44,050 bases of DNA from Thermoleophilaceae bacterium (GTDB lineage Bacteria > Actinomycetota > Thermoleophilia > Solirubrobacterales > Thermoleophilaceae). Where the stretch lies: the NCBI GenBank assembly GCA_016929195.1, contig JAFGJG010000147.1, positions 1-44,050 on the forward strand, read 5' to 3'. A program made the position numbers and the translations under genes. Positions 16,658 through 25,780 of this stretch are shown here, in pieces; position 1 is the first letter of the stretch; the number at the start of each line of letters is the position of its first letter. The notes under the pieces were generated by a model. That model searched no databases and was not told where the DNA came from. It saw only the letters and a list, made by a program, of their open reading frames with translations.

Positions 16658-17563
16658 ATGACCTACGAGATCTCTCACCTGCGCGCGCTCGAGTCGGAGG
16701 GCATTCACGTCATCCGCGAGGTCGCCGCGGAGCTTCAGCGCGGCGTGCTGCTGTTCTCGGGCGGCAAGGACTCGGCGGTCCTCCTTCACCTCGCCCGCAA
16801 GGCGTTCTGGCCCGCGGCGCTTCCGTTCCCGGTCATGCACGTGGATACGGGCCACAACTTCCCGGAGGTCCTCGAATACCGCGACCGCATGGTCGAGGAG
16901 GTCGGCGCCGAGCTGATCGTGGCCTCGGTCCAGGACTCGATCGACAAGGGCCGCGTCGTCGAGGAGACGGGCCCGCGGGCGTCGCGCAACCGGCTCCAGT
17001 CGGTGACGCTGCTCGACGCGATCGAGGAGCACGGCTTCAAGGCCGCGTTCGGCGGCGCGCGCCGCGACGAGGAGCGGGCGCGCGCGAAGGAGCGCATCCT
17101 CTCCTTCCGCGACGACTTCGGCCAGTGGGACCCGAAGGCCCAGCGGCCTGAGCTCTGGAACCTCTACAACGGCTTCGTCAAGCCCGGCGAGCACGTGCGC
17201 GTGTTCCCGCTCTCGAACTGGACCGAGCTCGACGTCTGGCAGTACGTGCGCGAGGAGGAGATCCCGCTCCCCTCGATCTACATGTCGCACAGGCGCGAGG
17301 TCTTCAATCGCGACGGGATGCTCTACGCCGTCTCTCCCTTCGTGGAGCTGCTCGACTCCGAGAGCCCGTTCGAGGAGTCGGTGCGCTTCCGGACCGTCGG
17401 CGACATGAGCTGCACGGGCGCCGTGCGCTCCGAGGCAGCCACGCTCGAGGACGTGGTCACAGAGATCGCCGCCACGCGGATCACCGAGCGCGGCGAGACG
17501 CGCGCCGACGACCGCGTCTCCGAGGCGGCCATGGAGGACCGCAAGAAGGAGGGCTACTTCTGA
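16658..17563 (+). CDS. cysD: Sulfate adenylyltransferase subunit 2 (ATP sulfurylase small subunit)
   Basis: A 301-residue PP-loop enzyme that makes APS from ATP and sulfate together with CysN. The PP-loop is LLFSGGKDSAV (34-39), followed by MHVDTGHNFPEV and the family segments GGARRDEERARAKER and FRTVGDMSCTGAV; it ends with the typical MEDRKKEGYF. ATG 16658 is the first standard start. However, the frame is open upstream, an AGGAGG lies before an in-frame GTA at 16631, and the mycobacterial CysD protein also has a short N-terminal extension, so the true start may be 16631. It overlaps cysN at its stop codon. Confidence 0.93.
   Translation: MTYEISHLRALESEGIHVIREVAAELQRGVLLFSGGKDSAVLLHLARKAFWPAALPFPVMHVDTGHNFPEVLEYRDRMVEEVGAELIVASVQDSIDKGRVVEETGPRASRNRLQSVTLLDAIEEHGFKAAFGGARRDEERARAKERILSFRDDFGQWDPKAQRPELWNLYNGFVKPGEHVRVFPLSNWTELDVWQYVREEEIPLPSIYMSHRREVFNRDGMLYAVSPFVELLDSESPFEESVRFRTVGDMSCTGAVRSEAATLEDVVTEIAATRITERGETRADDRVSEAAMEDRKKEGYF
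17548..17552 (+). promoter_or_regulatory. Ribosome binding site supporting a CTG start of cysN
   Basis: GGAGG inside the end of cysD lies 7 bases before CTG 17560, the only start-like codon in the cysN frame upstream of the P-loop. Confidence 0.55.
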
Positions 17564-18849
17564 GCACCGTCGCGAGCGCGAACGGCCACCCGGCCGCCGC
17601 GCACCCGTCGGAGCTCGTCCGGTTCGCCACCGCCGGCTCGGTCGACGACGGCAAGTCGACCCTGATCGGGCGGCTCCTCTTCGACACGAAGTCGATCTTC
17701 GAGGACCAGCTCGAGCACGTGGAGCGCACGTCGCGCCAGCGCGGCGACGGCTACACGAACCTCGCGCTGCTCACCGACGGCCTGCGCGCCGAGCGCGAGC
17801 AGGGCATCACGATCGACGTCGCCTACCGCTACTTCCACACGCCGCGGCGCAAGTTCATCATCGCCGACACCCCCGGCCACGAGCAGTACACGCGCAATAT
17901 GGTCACCGGGGCGTCCACGGCTGACCTCGCGCTGATCCTCGTGGACGCGCGCAAGGGCGTGCTCGAGCAGTCGCGAAGGCACGCGTTCATCGCGTCGCTG
18001 CTGCGCATCCCCCACCTCGTGGTCTGCGTGAACAAGATGGACCTCGTGGACTACAGCGAGGAGCGCTTCCGCGAGATCTGCGACGAGTTCGGCGGCTGGT
18101 CGAGCAAGCTGGACGTGAACGACATGACGTTCATCCCGATCTCGGCGCTCCACGGCGACAACGTGGTGGACCGCTCCGAGAGCATGCCCTGGTACCAGGG
18201 CCCGTCGCTGCTGTACCACCTCGAGAACGTGCACGTCGCGTCCGACCGCAACCTCGTGGACGCGCGTTTCCCCGTGCAGTGGGTCGTGCGGCCCATGTCG
18301 GACGAGCACCACGACTATCGCGGCTACGCGGGCGAGGTGGCCTCGGGCATCTTCAGGGTCGGCGACGAGGTCGTGATCCTGCCGTCCGGGCGCGAGACCC
18401 GGATCGCGGGCATCGACACCTTCGACGGCGAGCTCGAGGAGGCGTTCCCGCCGCTGTCGGTCACGCTCAGGCTCGAGGACGACATCGACGTGTCGCGCGG
18501 CGACATGATCTGCCGGCCCGGCAACCGGCCGTCGGAGGCGCGCGAGGTGGATGCGATGGTCTGCTGGATGTCGGAGCGCCCGCTCCATCCGTCGGGCCGC
18601 TACCGCATCAAGCAGACCACGCGGACCGTGCTCGCCAAGCTCGACAGCGTCCGCTATCGCATCGACGTGAACTCGCTACACCGCGACGAGGAGGCCGACG
18701 GCCTGTCGCTGAACGAGATCGGGCGCCTGTCGCTGCGCCTGTCCGCGCCGCTCTTCCTCGACGAGTACCGCCGCAACCGCGCCACGGGGAGCTTCATCCT
18801 CATCGACGAGTCGACCAACGACACCGTCGGCGCGGGCATGGTCCTCTAG
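17560..18849 (+). CDS. cysN: Sulfate adenylyltransferase subunit 1 (GTPase), CTG start
   Basis: A 429-residue elongation-factor-like GTPase that drives APS formation by CysD. G1 is GSVDDGKST (26-34), G3 DTPGHEQYTRNM and G4 CVNKMD; the tail is beta-barrel domains without a fused APS kinase. The conserved N-terminus begins before residue 20, yet no ATG, GTG or TTG exists in frame upstream of the P-loop; the next one, GTG 17719, would delete it. CTG 17560 follows GGAGG by 7 bases and overlaps the cysD stop as CTGA, so a rare CTG start with translational coupling is proposed. The stop codon begins the TAGCCT box of the next gene. Confidence 0.9.
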   Translation: MSTVASANGHPAAAHPSELVRFATAGSVDDGKSTLIGRLLFDTKSIFEDQLEHVERTSRQRGDGYTNLALLTDGLRAEREQGITIDVAYRYFHTPRRKFIIADTPGHEQYTRNMVTGASTADLALILVDARKGVLEQSRRHAFIASLLRIPHLVVCVNKMDLVDYSEERFREICDEFGGWSSKLDVNDMTFIPISALHGDNVVDRSESMPWYQGPSLLYHLENVHVASDRNLVDARFPVQWVVRPMSDEHHDYRGYAGEVASGIFRVGDEVVILPSGRETRIAGIDTFDGELEEAFPPLSVTLRLEDDIDVSRGDMICRPGNRPSEAREVDAMVCWMSERPLHPSGRYRIKQTTRTVLAKLDSVRYRIDVNSLHRDEEADGLSLNEIGRLSLRLSAPLFLDEYRRNRATGSFILIDESTNDTVGAGMVL

Positions 18850-18852
18850 CCT
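18847..18852 (+). promoter_or_regulatory. -10 box for the permease, built on the cysN stop codon
   Basis: TAGCCT starts with the TAG of cysN and lies 7 bases before GTG 18860. Confidence 0.5.
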
Positions 18853-18859
18853 CCCCGCG

Positions 18860-19774
18860 GTGGATCCCGCCCTCATCGGGTTCGGACTCGGCGTGGGGAT
18901 CCTCGTCGGGATGACCGGGATCGGGGGCGGTTCGCTGATGACGCCGCTGCTGATCCTGCTGTTCGGGGTCAACCCCGTGACGGCGGTCGGCACGGACCTC
19001 GCCTACGCGGCCGTGACCAAGACGGTCGGCGGCTACAAGCACTGGACCCAGCGCACCGTGGACTTCCGGCTGTCGGCGTGGATGGCCGTCGGCTCCGTGC
19101 CCGCGGCCGTGCTCGGCGTCTACGTGCTGCACCTGCTGCAGGACTCGCTCGGGGAGGAGTTCGACGACGTCCTGCTGACGCTCCTCGCCGGCGCGCTGCT
19201 GCTCTGCGGCGTGGCCACGCTGGCCCGCGCTCTGATGAAGCGGTTCCACGCGCGGGAGCGGGCCGAGATCCACATGGAGCGGCGCCACAAGATCGGCGCC
19301 GTCTGCCTCGGCGTGTTCGTGGGCTTCGTGCTCGGGATCACCTCGGCCGGGAGCGGCGCGCTGATCGCCGTCGGCCTGATCCTGATCTTCCGGCTCATCC
19401 CCACCCGCGTGGTGGGCACGGACGTCTTCCACGCGGCGATCCTGCTGTGGGCGGCGTCCGCCGCCCACATCGTCTCCGGCAACGTCGACTTCGGGCTCGC
19501 GGCCACCCTCCTGATCGGCTCCGTCCCGGGCGTCTGGCTGGGCAGCCACTGGTCGGTGCGCGTGCCGCAGGACGTGCTGCGCGCCACGCTCGCGGTCGTG
19601 CTCATCGGCGCCGGCATGGCGCTGCTCGCGAAGGCCGGGCTCGGCATCCCGAAGGTCGCGCTCGTGCCGTTCCCGCTCGCCGTCGTGGTGCTGCTCGTCG
19701 TGACGATGGTGCGCGACTACCGCGCCCGCCACAACGGGTCGGTCCGCGCCGCCCCGGAGGCGCCGCCCGTCTGA
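18860..19774 (+). CDS. TauE/SafE-family membrane permease (sulfite/sulfate-related)
   Basis: A 304-residue protein with about eight membrane helices and the family's opening IGFGLGVGILVGMTGIGGGSLMTP and repeat-like second half (GVFVGFVLGITSAGSGAL). TauE/SafE proteins move sulfite, sulfoacetate and other organosulfur or organic anions. Its place 10 bases after cysN suggests sulfate or sulfite transport for this cluster; no ABC sulfate importer is in the window. It has its own leaderless-type -10 box, so it may also be expressed independently. Its last 58 bases overlap the convergent peptidase-like gene. Confidence 0.85.
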   Translation: MDPALIGFGLGVGILVGMTGIGGGSLMTPLLILLFGVNPVTAVGTDLAYAAVTKTVGGYKHWTQRTVDFRLSAWMAVGSVPAAVLGVYVLHLLQDSLGEEFDDVLLTLLAGALLLCGVATLARALMKRFHARERAEIHMERRHKIGAVCLGVFVGFVLGITSAGSGALIAVGLILIFRLIPTRVVGTDVFHAAILLWAASAAHIVSGNVDFGLAATLLIGSVPGVWLGSHWSVRVPQDVLRATLAVVLIGAGMALLAKAGLGIPKVALVPFPLAVVVLLVVTMVRDYRARHNGSVRAAPEAPPV

Positions 19775-21672
19775 GCCGCGGCGGCGGCCCGCGCCGCCCG
19801 CGCCCTGTCCGCGCCGTCGACGGTCAGGCGTGCGCGGACGCGCCGGCCCCCAAGCGGCCCCCGGACCTCGCGGCCGCGCAGCCGCAGGCGGCCCTGCGGC
19901 ACACCCGGGCCGCGCACCCGCAGGCTGCCGCGCTGGCGCCGCTCGCCGAAGCGGCGGATGCGGCCGCTGACCCGCACGCCCGGCACGTAGGCGAGGTCGC
20001 GGAGGACGAGCGTGCCGCCCGACCCGATCCGGTAGCTGCCGCGGCGGAGCCCGCCGCCGCGCGCCAGGTCGGGGTCGTCCGGCGCGAAGATCAACTCGGT
20101 CACGGCGTCGTCGATCACGTCGCGCAGCGTCAGCCCGATCGCCGCGAGCGTCCTGCCGCGCGGGCCGGGAAGCCCGCGGATCGCCCTCACGGCCGAGAGC
20201 CGGCGCGGCGCCGGCCCGGTCGGGCGGAAGAGGCGCCGGGCCGGCGGGCAGCGCGACGGGATCGCGGTGCCGCGGAAGAAGCGGTCGAACGCGCGCCGCG
20301 CGCACACGCTCGGGTCCGAGCCGAGCGCCGAGTGCCCCGTGGAGGCCGAGATCACGAGCCGGGCCTGCGGGAACGAGGCCGCAACCCGGCGGGCGCCCTC
20401 GACCGGCGTGCGCAGGTCGTCCTCACCCTCGAGCATGAGCACCGGCACGTCCGGGAAGGGCCCGGCCACGGGGGCGGGCGCAGGGCTCGCGGCGGGCCAG
20501 CCGGCGCAGAGGGCGAGCAGGTCGCTGCGGAGGACGGTGCCGCGGTCGAACGGGGAGAACACGGAGGCGGGCAGGCCGGAGACGGCGGTTCCGGCGGCGG
20601 CGAGCCGCGCGGCCGGGTCGGGCGGGCTCGTGCGCGCCCACGGGAATGCGGTCTCCTCGCAGCTCGTGGCCGCGTAGAGCGCCGCGCTCAGCACGCGCGG
20701 CGGGGGCGGGTCGCCCTCGACCTTGAAGGCGCGCCGGCGGAGCCTCAGCATCGGCGCGGCGTCGCCGGCCAGCGCCGAGCGGACGGCGCCGGGGAAGCCG
20801 GCCCGCAGGGCGGGGTCGAAGTCGCCGGCCACGAGCACGCCGAACACGTCGGGCCGCGTGAGGAGCCCGGGCCGCGCCCGCCCGTGCTCGTCCACGAGCA
20901 TGCCGCGCATCGGCCGCTCGCGCAGCCGGGCGATCAGCCGCTCGAGGTCGCCGGCCGGGTCGCGCGTGAACGACCGGCAGGAGACGCGGCAGAGCACGCT
21001 CAGCGCCCGCGGCACCGCCGCGAAGGTGTCCCGGTAGAGCGCGTCGGGGCCGTCGGCGCCCACCACGGAGTCGAGCGCGAGGCGCTCGACGTGCGTGGGA
21101 TGGCGGAGCGCGTACTCGAGCGCCACCTTCGTCCCGTACGAGGTCCCGTAGATCGCGATCCGGTCGATGCCGAGCGCCCGGCGCAGCGCCTCCATGTCCT
21201 CGACCGAGTCGACGGTGCGGTAGAAGCCGCGCCTCGCGCCGAGCGAGGTCGCGCAGCGCGACGCGGCCTCGGTCGCGTCCAGCAGGTCGGAGCGCTCGAG
21301 CGAGCCGCAGCGGAGCGCGCCCGAGCGCCCGGTCCCGCGCTGGTCGAACACGATCACGTCGCGGCTGCGGTAGGCCGCGTACAGGAGGCCGGCCGCGTCG
21401 CCCCCGAAGGCGGTGGCGGCCGACTGCCCGGGCCCGCCCGCGAGGACGAACACCGCGCCGCGCGCGGGCCGGATGCGCGAGCGCAGGCGCTGGACGCGCA
21501 GCGTGAGCTGCCCGGGGACCGCGCCGGAGTGATCGAGCGGCACCGCGATCCGCGCGCACTGGTACCCGTAGCCGCCGCAGCGCTCGAAGCGGAGGGCCGC
21601 ATGCGCCGCCGGGACCAGGGCAAGCGAGGCGAGTGTGGCCGCTAGGCCGAACAGCAGGTGGCGGCGAACCAC
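19717..21672 (-). CDS. Secreted alpha/beta-hydrolase, tripeptidyl aminopeptidase-like
   Basis: A 651-residue exported protein with signal peptide (about 1-26, ending PAAHA). It has the oxyanion-type segment LAGGPGQS, the nucleophile elbow GTSYGT (Ser178), the C-terminal TAP-like part with acid LEGEDDLRTPVEGA and base STGHSAL. These fit S33-type peptidases that release peptides from the N-terminus. Residues about 500-651 are an Arg/Gly-rich beta-like extension of unknown role, probably a wall or matrix attachment module. Start GTG 21672 is backed by a TAGGTT box 6 bases upstream. The 3' end overlaps the convergent permease gene. Confidence 0.83.
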   Translation of the reverse strand: MVRRHLLFGLAATLASLALVPAAHAALRFERCGGYGYQCARIAVPLDHSGAVPGQLTLRVQRLRSRIRPARGAVFVLAGGPGQSAATAFGGDAAGLLYAAYRSRDVIVFDQRGTGRSGALRCGSLERSDLLDATEAASRCATSLGARRGFYRTVDSVEDMEALRRALGIDRIAIYGTSYGTKVALEYALRHPTHVERLALDSVVGADGPDALYRDTFAAVPRALSVLCRVSCRSFTRDPAGDLERLIARLRERPMRGMLVDEHGRARPGLLTRPDVFGVLVAGDFDPALRAGFPGAVRSALAGDAAPMLRLRRRAFKVEGDPPPPRVLSAALYAATSCEETAFPWARTSPPDPAARLAAAGTAVSGLPASVFSPFDRGTVLRSDLLALCAGWPAASPAPAPVAGPFPDVPVLMLEGEDDLRTPVEGARRVAASFPQARLVISASTGHSALGSDPSVCARRAFDRFFRGTAIPSRCPPARRLFRPTGPAPRRLSAVRAIRGLPGPRGRTLAAIGLTLRDVIDDAVTELIFAPDDPDLARGGGLRRGSYRIGSGGTLVLRDLAYVPGVRVSGRIRRFGERRQRGSLRVRGPGVPQGRLRLRGREVRGPLGGRRVRARLTVDGADRARAARAAAAAQTGGASGAARTDPLWRAR

Positions 21673-21677
21673 ACAAG

Positions 21678-21684
21678 TAACCTA
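21678..21684. promoter_or_regulatory. Two overlapping divergent -10 boxes
   Basis: On the plus strand TAACCT (21678-21683) lies 9 bases before the carboxylase alpha ATG 21693. On the minus strand TAGGTT (21684-21679) lies 6 bases before the hydrolase GTG 21672. The two hexamers share five base pairs, so polymerase could occupy only one direction at a time. Confidence 0.55.
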
Positions 21685-21692
21685 CCCGCCTC

Positions 21693-23453
<1,761 letters not shown>

Positions 23454-23465
23454 ATGCATCGGTGC

Positions 23466-23486
23466 GCAGCCGGCCGAGCCGGCTGC
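23466..23486. repeat. Perfect 9-bp hairpin with CGA loop, copy 2
   Basis: GCAGCCGGC, loop CGA, then GCCGGCTGC, 12 bases after the carboxylase alpha stop codon. The inner 15 bases are identical to the hairpin at 15984-16004, and both are followed by TT. It sits just before the FAD oxidoreductase start and could be a transcript-end or attenuation structure. Confidence 0.6.
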
Positions 23487-23503
23487 TTCCGCTAGCAGCG
23501 GCC

Positions 23504-24598
23504 GTGCCCTCGGCGGTCGTCGTGGGTGCCGGGACGTTCGGCGCCTCGCTGGCCGACCGGCTGGTGACCGAGGGCTGGGCCGTGACGCTGATCGACCGCC
23601 TCGGCCCGGGTCATCCGCGCGCCGAGTCGGGCGGCGAGACCCGTCTGCTCCGCTTCTCCCACGGCCCCGACGTCCTGTACACGCGGCTCGCCCGGCGCGC
23701 CCGCGAGCTCTGGCTCGAGCTGGGCGGCGGCGTGTTCGAGGAGCGCGGCGTGGCGTGGCTGGCGCGCCGCCCGGACGGCTGGGAGGCTGAGAGCGAGCGC
23801 GTTCTGCGCGCCGAGGGGATCGCGGCCGAGCGCCTGCCGCCCGACGAGGGCCCCGCCCTCCTGCCCGGGCTCTCGCCGGCGGGCCTCTCGCACGTGCTCC
23901 ACGAGCCGGAGGCCGGCGTGCTGCACGCCGCGCGCGGAGTCCGCACCCTCGCGGACCGCGCGGCCGCCGGCGGCGCGCACGTGGAGGCCGCCGCGGCCGA
24001 GCCGGCCGGCGGCGCCGTCCGCGCGGCCGGGCGGACGCTCGAGGCCGACGCGGTCGTGTGGGCGTGCGGCGCCTGGCTCGCCCGCCTGTTTCCCGACCTC
24101 GTGGAGCTGCGGGTCACCTTCCAGCAGATCGCGCTGTTCGAGGCCGGCGCCGAGTGGAGCGGCCCGGGCTGGGTGGACTTCGACGGGCCCTGGTACGGGC
24201 ACGCGGCGGTGGCGCCTCACGGCTTCAAGGTCTGCCACGACGCCGACGGTCCGCCCGCCGACCCGGACGCGCGGCCGCTCGAGGCGGGCGAGGACGCCGT
24301 GCGGCTGGCGCGCGGGTACCTGGCGGAGCGCTTCCCGGGCCTGGCCGAGGCGCCGCTGGCGAGCGCGCCCGGCTGCCACTACAGCCTCACCGCCGACTCG
24401 AACTTCCTGTTCGCCCGCCACCCCGCCGAGCCGGGCGTCTGGCTCCTCGGCGGCGGTTCGGGCCACGGCTTCAAGCACGGCCCGGCGATGGCCGAGCACG
24501 CGGCGGCCGTGCTCGCGGGCCGCGCCGAGCCCGAGCCGCGCTTCGCGCTCGGCGAGCGCACCCCCGGTCGCAAGCTGCGCACGGCCGGTTCGAGCTAG
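23504..24598 (+). CDS. FAD-dependent amine oxidase, monomeric sarcosine oxidase-like
   Basis: A 364-residue DAO-fold flavoprotein. The dinucleotide motif VVVGAGTFGASLADRL begins at residue 5; SGGETRLLRFSHG matches the sarcosine oxidase/N-methyltryptophan oxidase loop. Cys291 in APGCHYSLTADSNF sits where monomeric sarcosine oxidase binds FAD covalently, and SGHGFKHGPAMAE is the C-terminal flavin segment. It probably oxidises an N-methyl or secondary amine, giving aldehyde and hydrogen peroxide. I chose GTG 23504 because the glycine motif then sits at the usual place; GTG 23462 is an open alternative that would put the hairpin within the coding region. It overlaps the next gene by one base. Confidence 0.85.
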   Translation: MPSAVVVGAGTFGASLADRLVTEGWAVTLIDRLGPGHPRAESGGETRLLRFSHGPDVLYTRLARRARELWLELGGGVFEERGVAWLARRPDGWEAESERVLRAEGIAAERLPPDEGPALLPGLSPAGLSHVLHEPEAGVLHAARGVRTLADRAAAGGAHVEAAAAEPAGGAVRAAGRTLEADAVVWACGAWLARLFPDLVELRVTFQQIALFEAGAEWSGPGWVDFDGPWYGHAAVAPHGFKVCHDADGPPADPDARPLEAGEDAVRLARGYLAERFPGLAEAPLASAPGCHYSLTADSNFLFARHPAEPGVWLLGGGSGHGFKHGPAMAEHAAAVLAGRAEPEPRFALGERTPGRKLRTAGSS

Positions 24599-25779
24599 TG
24601 CATCGCCGCCGCCTTCTGCCGCTGGTGCTCGCCACCGCGGCGACCCAGGCGTCGATCGTGGTCCTCGCCCCGCTCCTCGTCGAGATCGGCCGCGAGTTCG
24701 ACGCCTCGCTGGGCGAGGTCGGCCTCGCGCGCTCCGTGCTCGCCGGGACGGCCGTGGCGGTGTCGCTCGCCATCGGGCCCCTGATCGACCGCATCGGCGT
24801 CGGTCCCCTGATCGCGGTCGGGGGTGCGCTCGCGATGGCCGGCGCGGGGATCTCGGCGGCCGCACCGACGCTTCCGGTGTTCTACCTCGCCAGCCTGGTC
24901 ACCGGCGCCGGCGTGGCGTGCACGCTGTCGGCCGGCTTCGCCGGCGTGGCCACCTACTTCAGCGGCGCGCGGGTGGAGTGGGCGATGGGCTGGGTGGTGG
25001 GGTCCCAGGCCGCCGCCTGGATCGTCGGAACCCCGGTGATCGGCTTCCTCGCCGAGGAGGGCTCGTGGCGGCTCTCCTTCGCGGTGCCCGCGGCCATCGG
25101 CGCGCTCGCGCTCGTGGCCGGGCTGCTCGCGCCGCCGGGGCAGGCGCTCGGCGGCGGCGGCTTCCGCGACGGGCTGACCCAGGTCTTCCGCGAGCCGTCC
25201 GCGCGGCGCTGGACGATCGCCGAGCTGGTCGCCTACTCGGCCTGGACCGCCGAGATCACCTACGCGGGCGCCTTCTACATCGAGACCTATGACCTCGGCG
25301 AGGGCACCGTCGGGCTCCTGCTCCCGATCGGCTCGGTCGTCTTCCTGGTGACGTCGACGAACACGCACCGCCTCACGGCGCGCTATCCGCGCCGGCCGCT
25401 GATCGCCCTGGCCGCCTTCGGCATGGGGCTGGCGATCGTGCCGGTGCTCAACTGGACGCCCGCCGTGGCGGTCACCGTGCTGCTGATCTGCGCCACCGCG
25501 TTCTTCGCCGCGGTCCGCTCGGCCGGCTCGAGCGCGCTGGGCCTGGCGCAGCTGCCGGAGAGCCCGGGCGGGATGATGGGCGCCCGGACGGCCAGCGCGC
25601 AGCTCGGCTACGTGCTCGGGGCCGCGGGCGGCGGGCTCGTGATCGAGCTGCTCGGGTTCGGCGCGCTCGGCTTCGTGCTGTTCGCGGGCATGGGCCTCTC
25701 GGCGCTGCTCGTGCTGCGGGTGGCCGACCCGCACGCGCGCGTGCCGGCGAGACGCCTTCCGGAGCCGGTGCCCGACTGA
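24598..25779 (+). CDS. MFS transporter
   Basis: A 393-residue major facilitator with about 12 membrane helices and the usual loop 2-3 signature (GPLIDRIGVGPLIAVGG). Its GTG start shares one base with the stop codon of the sarcosine oxidase-like gene (TAGTG), so the two are co-translated and the carrier may handle an amine, its product or a related drug-like compound. The substrate is unknown. The C-terminus ends one base before the stop codon of the convergent CehA-type gene. Confidence 0.85.
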   Translation: MHRRRLLPLVLATAATQASIVVLAPLLVEIGREFDASLGEVGLARSVLAGTAVAVSLAIGPLIDRIGVGPLIAVGGALAMAGAGISAAAPTLPVFYLASLVTGAGVACTLSAGFAGVATYFSGARVEWAMGWVVGSQAAAWIVGTPVIGFLAEEGSWRLSFAVPAAIGALALVAGLLAPPGQALGGGGFRDGLTQVFREPSARRWTIAELVAYSAWTAEITYAGAFYIETYDLGEGTVGLLLPIGSVVFLVTSTNTHRLTARYPRRPLIALAAFGMGLAIVPVLNWTPAVAVTVLLICATAFFAAVRSAGSSALGLAQLPESPGGMMGARTASAQLGYVLGAAGGGLVIELLGFGALGFVLFAGMGLSALLVLRVADPHARVPARRLPEPVPD

Positions 25780-25780
25780 C

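Noticed and set aside
18800-20305. A 501-codon reverse-strand frame opposite the permease and cysN end
   Set aside because: Low-complexity His/Asp/Arg-rich translation and full overlap with well supported genes.
23991-24011. A third copy of the CGA-loop hairpin
   Set aside because: The arms do not pair fully and it lies in the middle of the oxidase coding region; Ala/Gly codons explain it.
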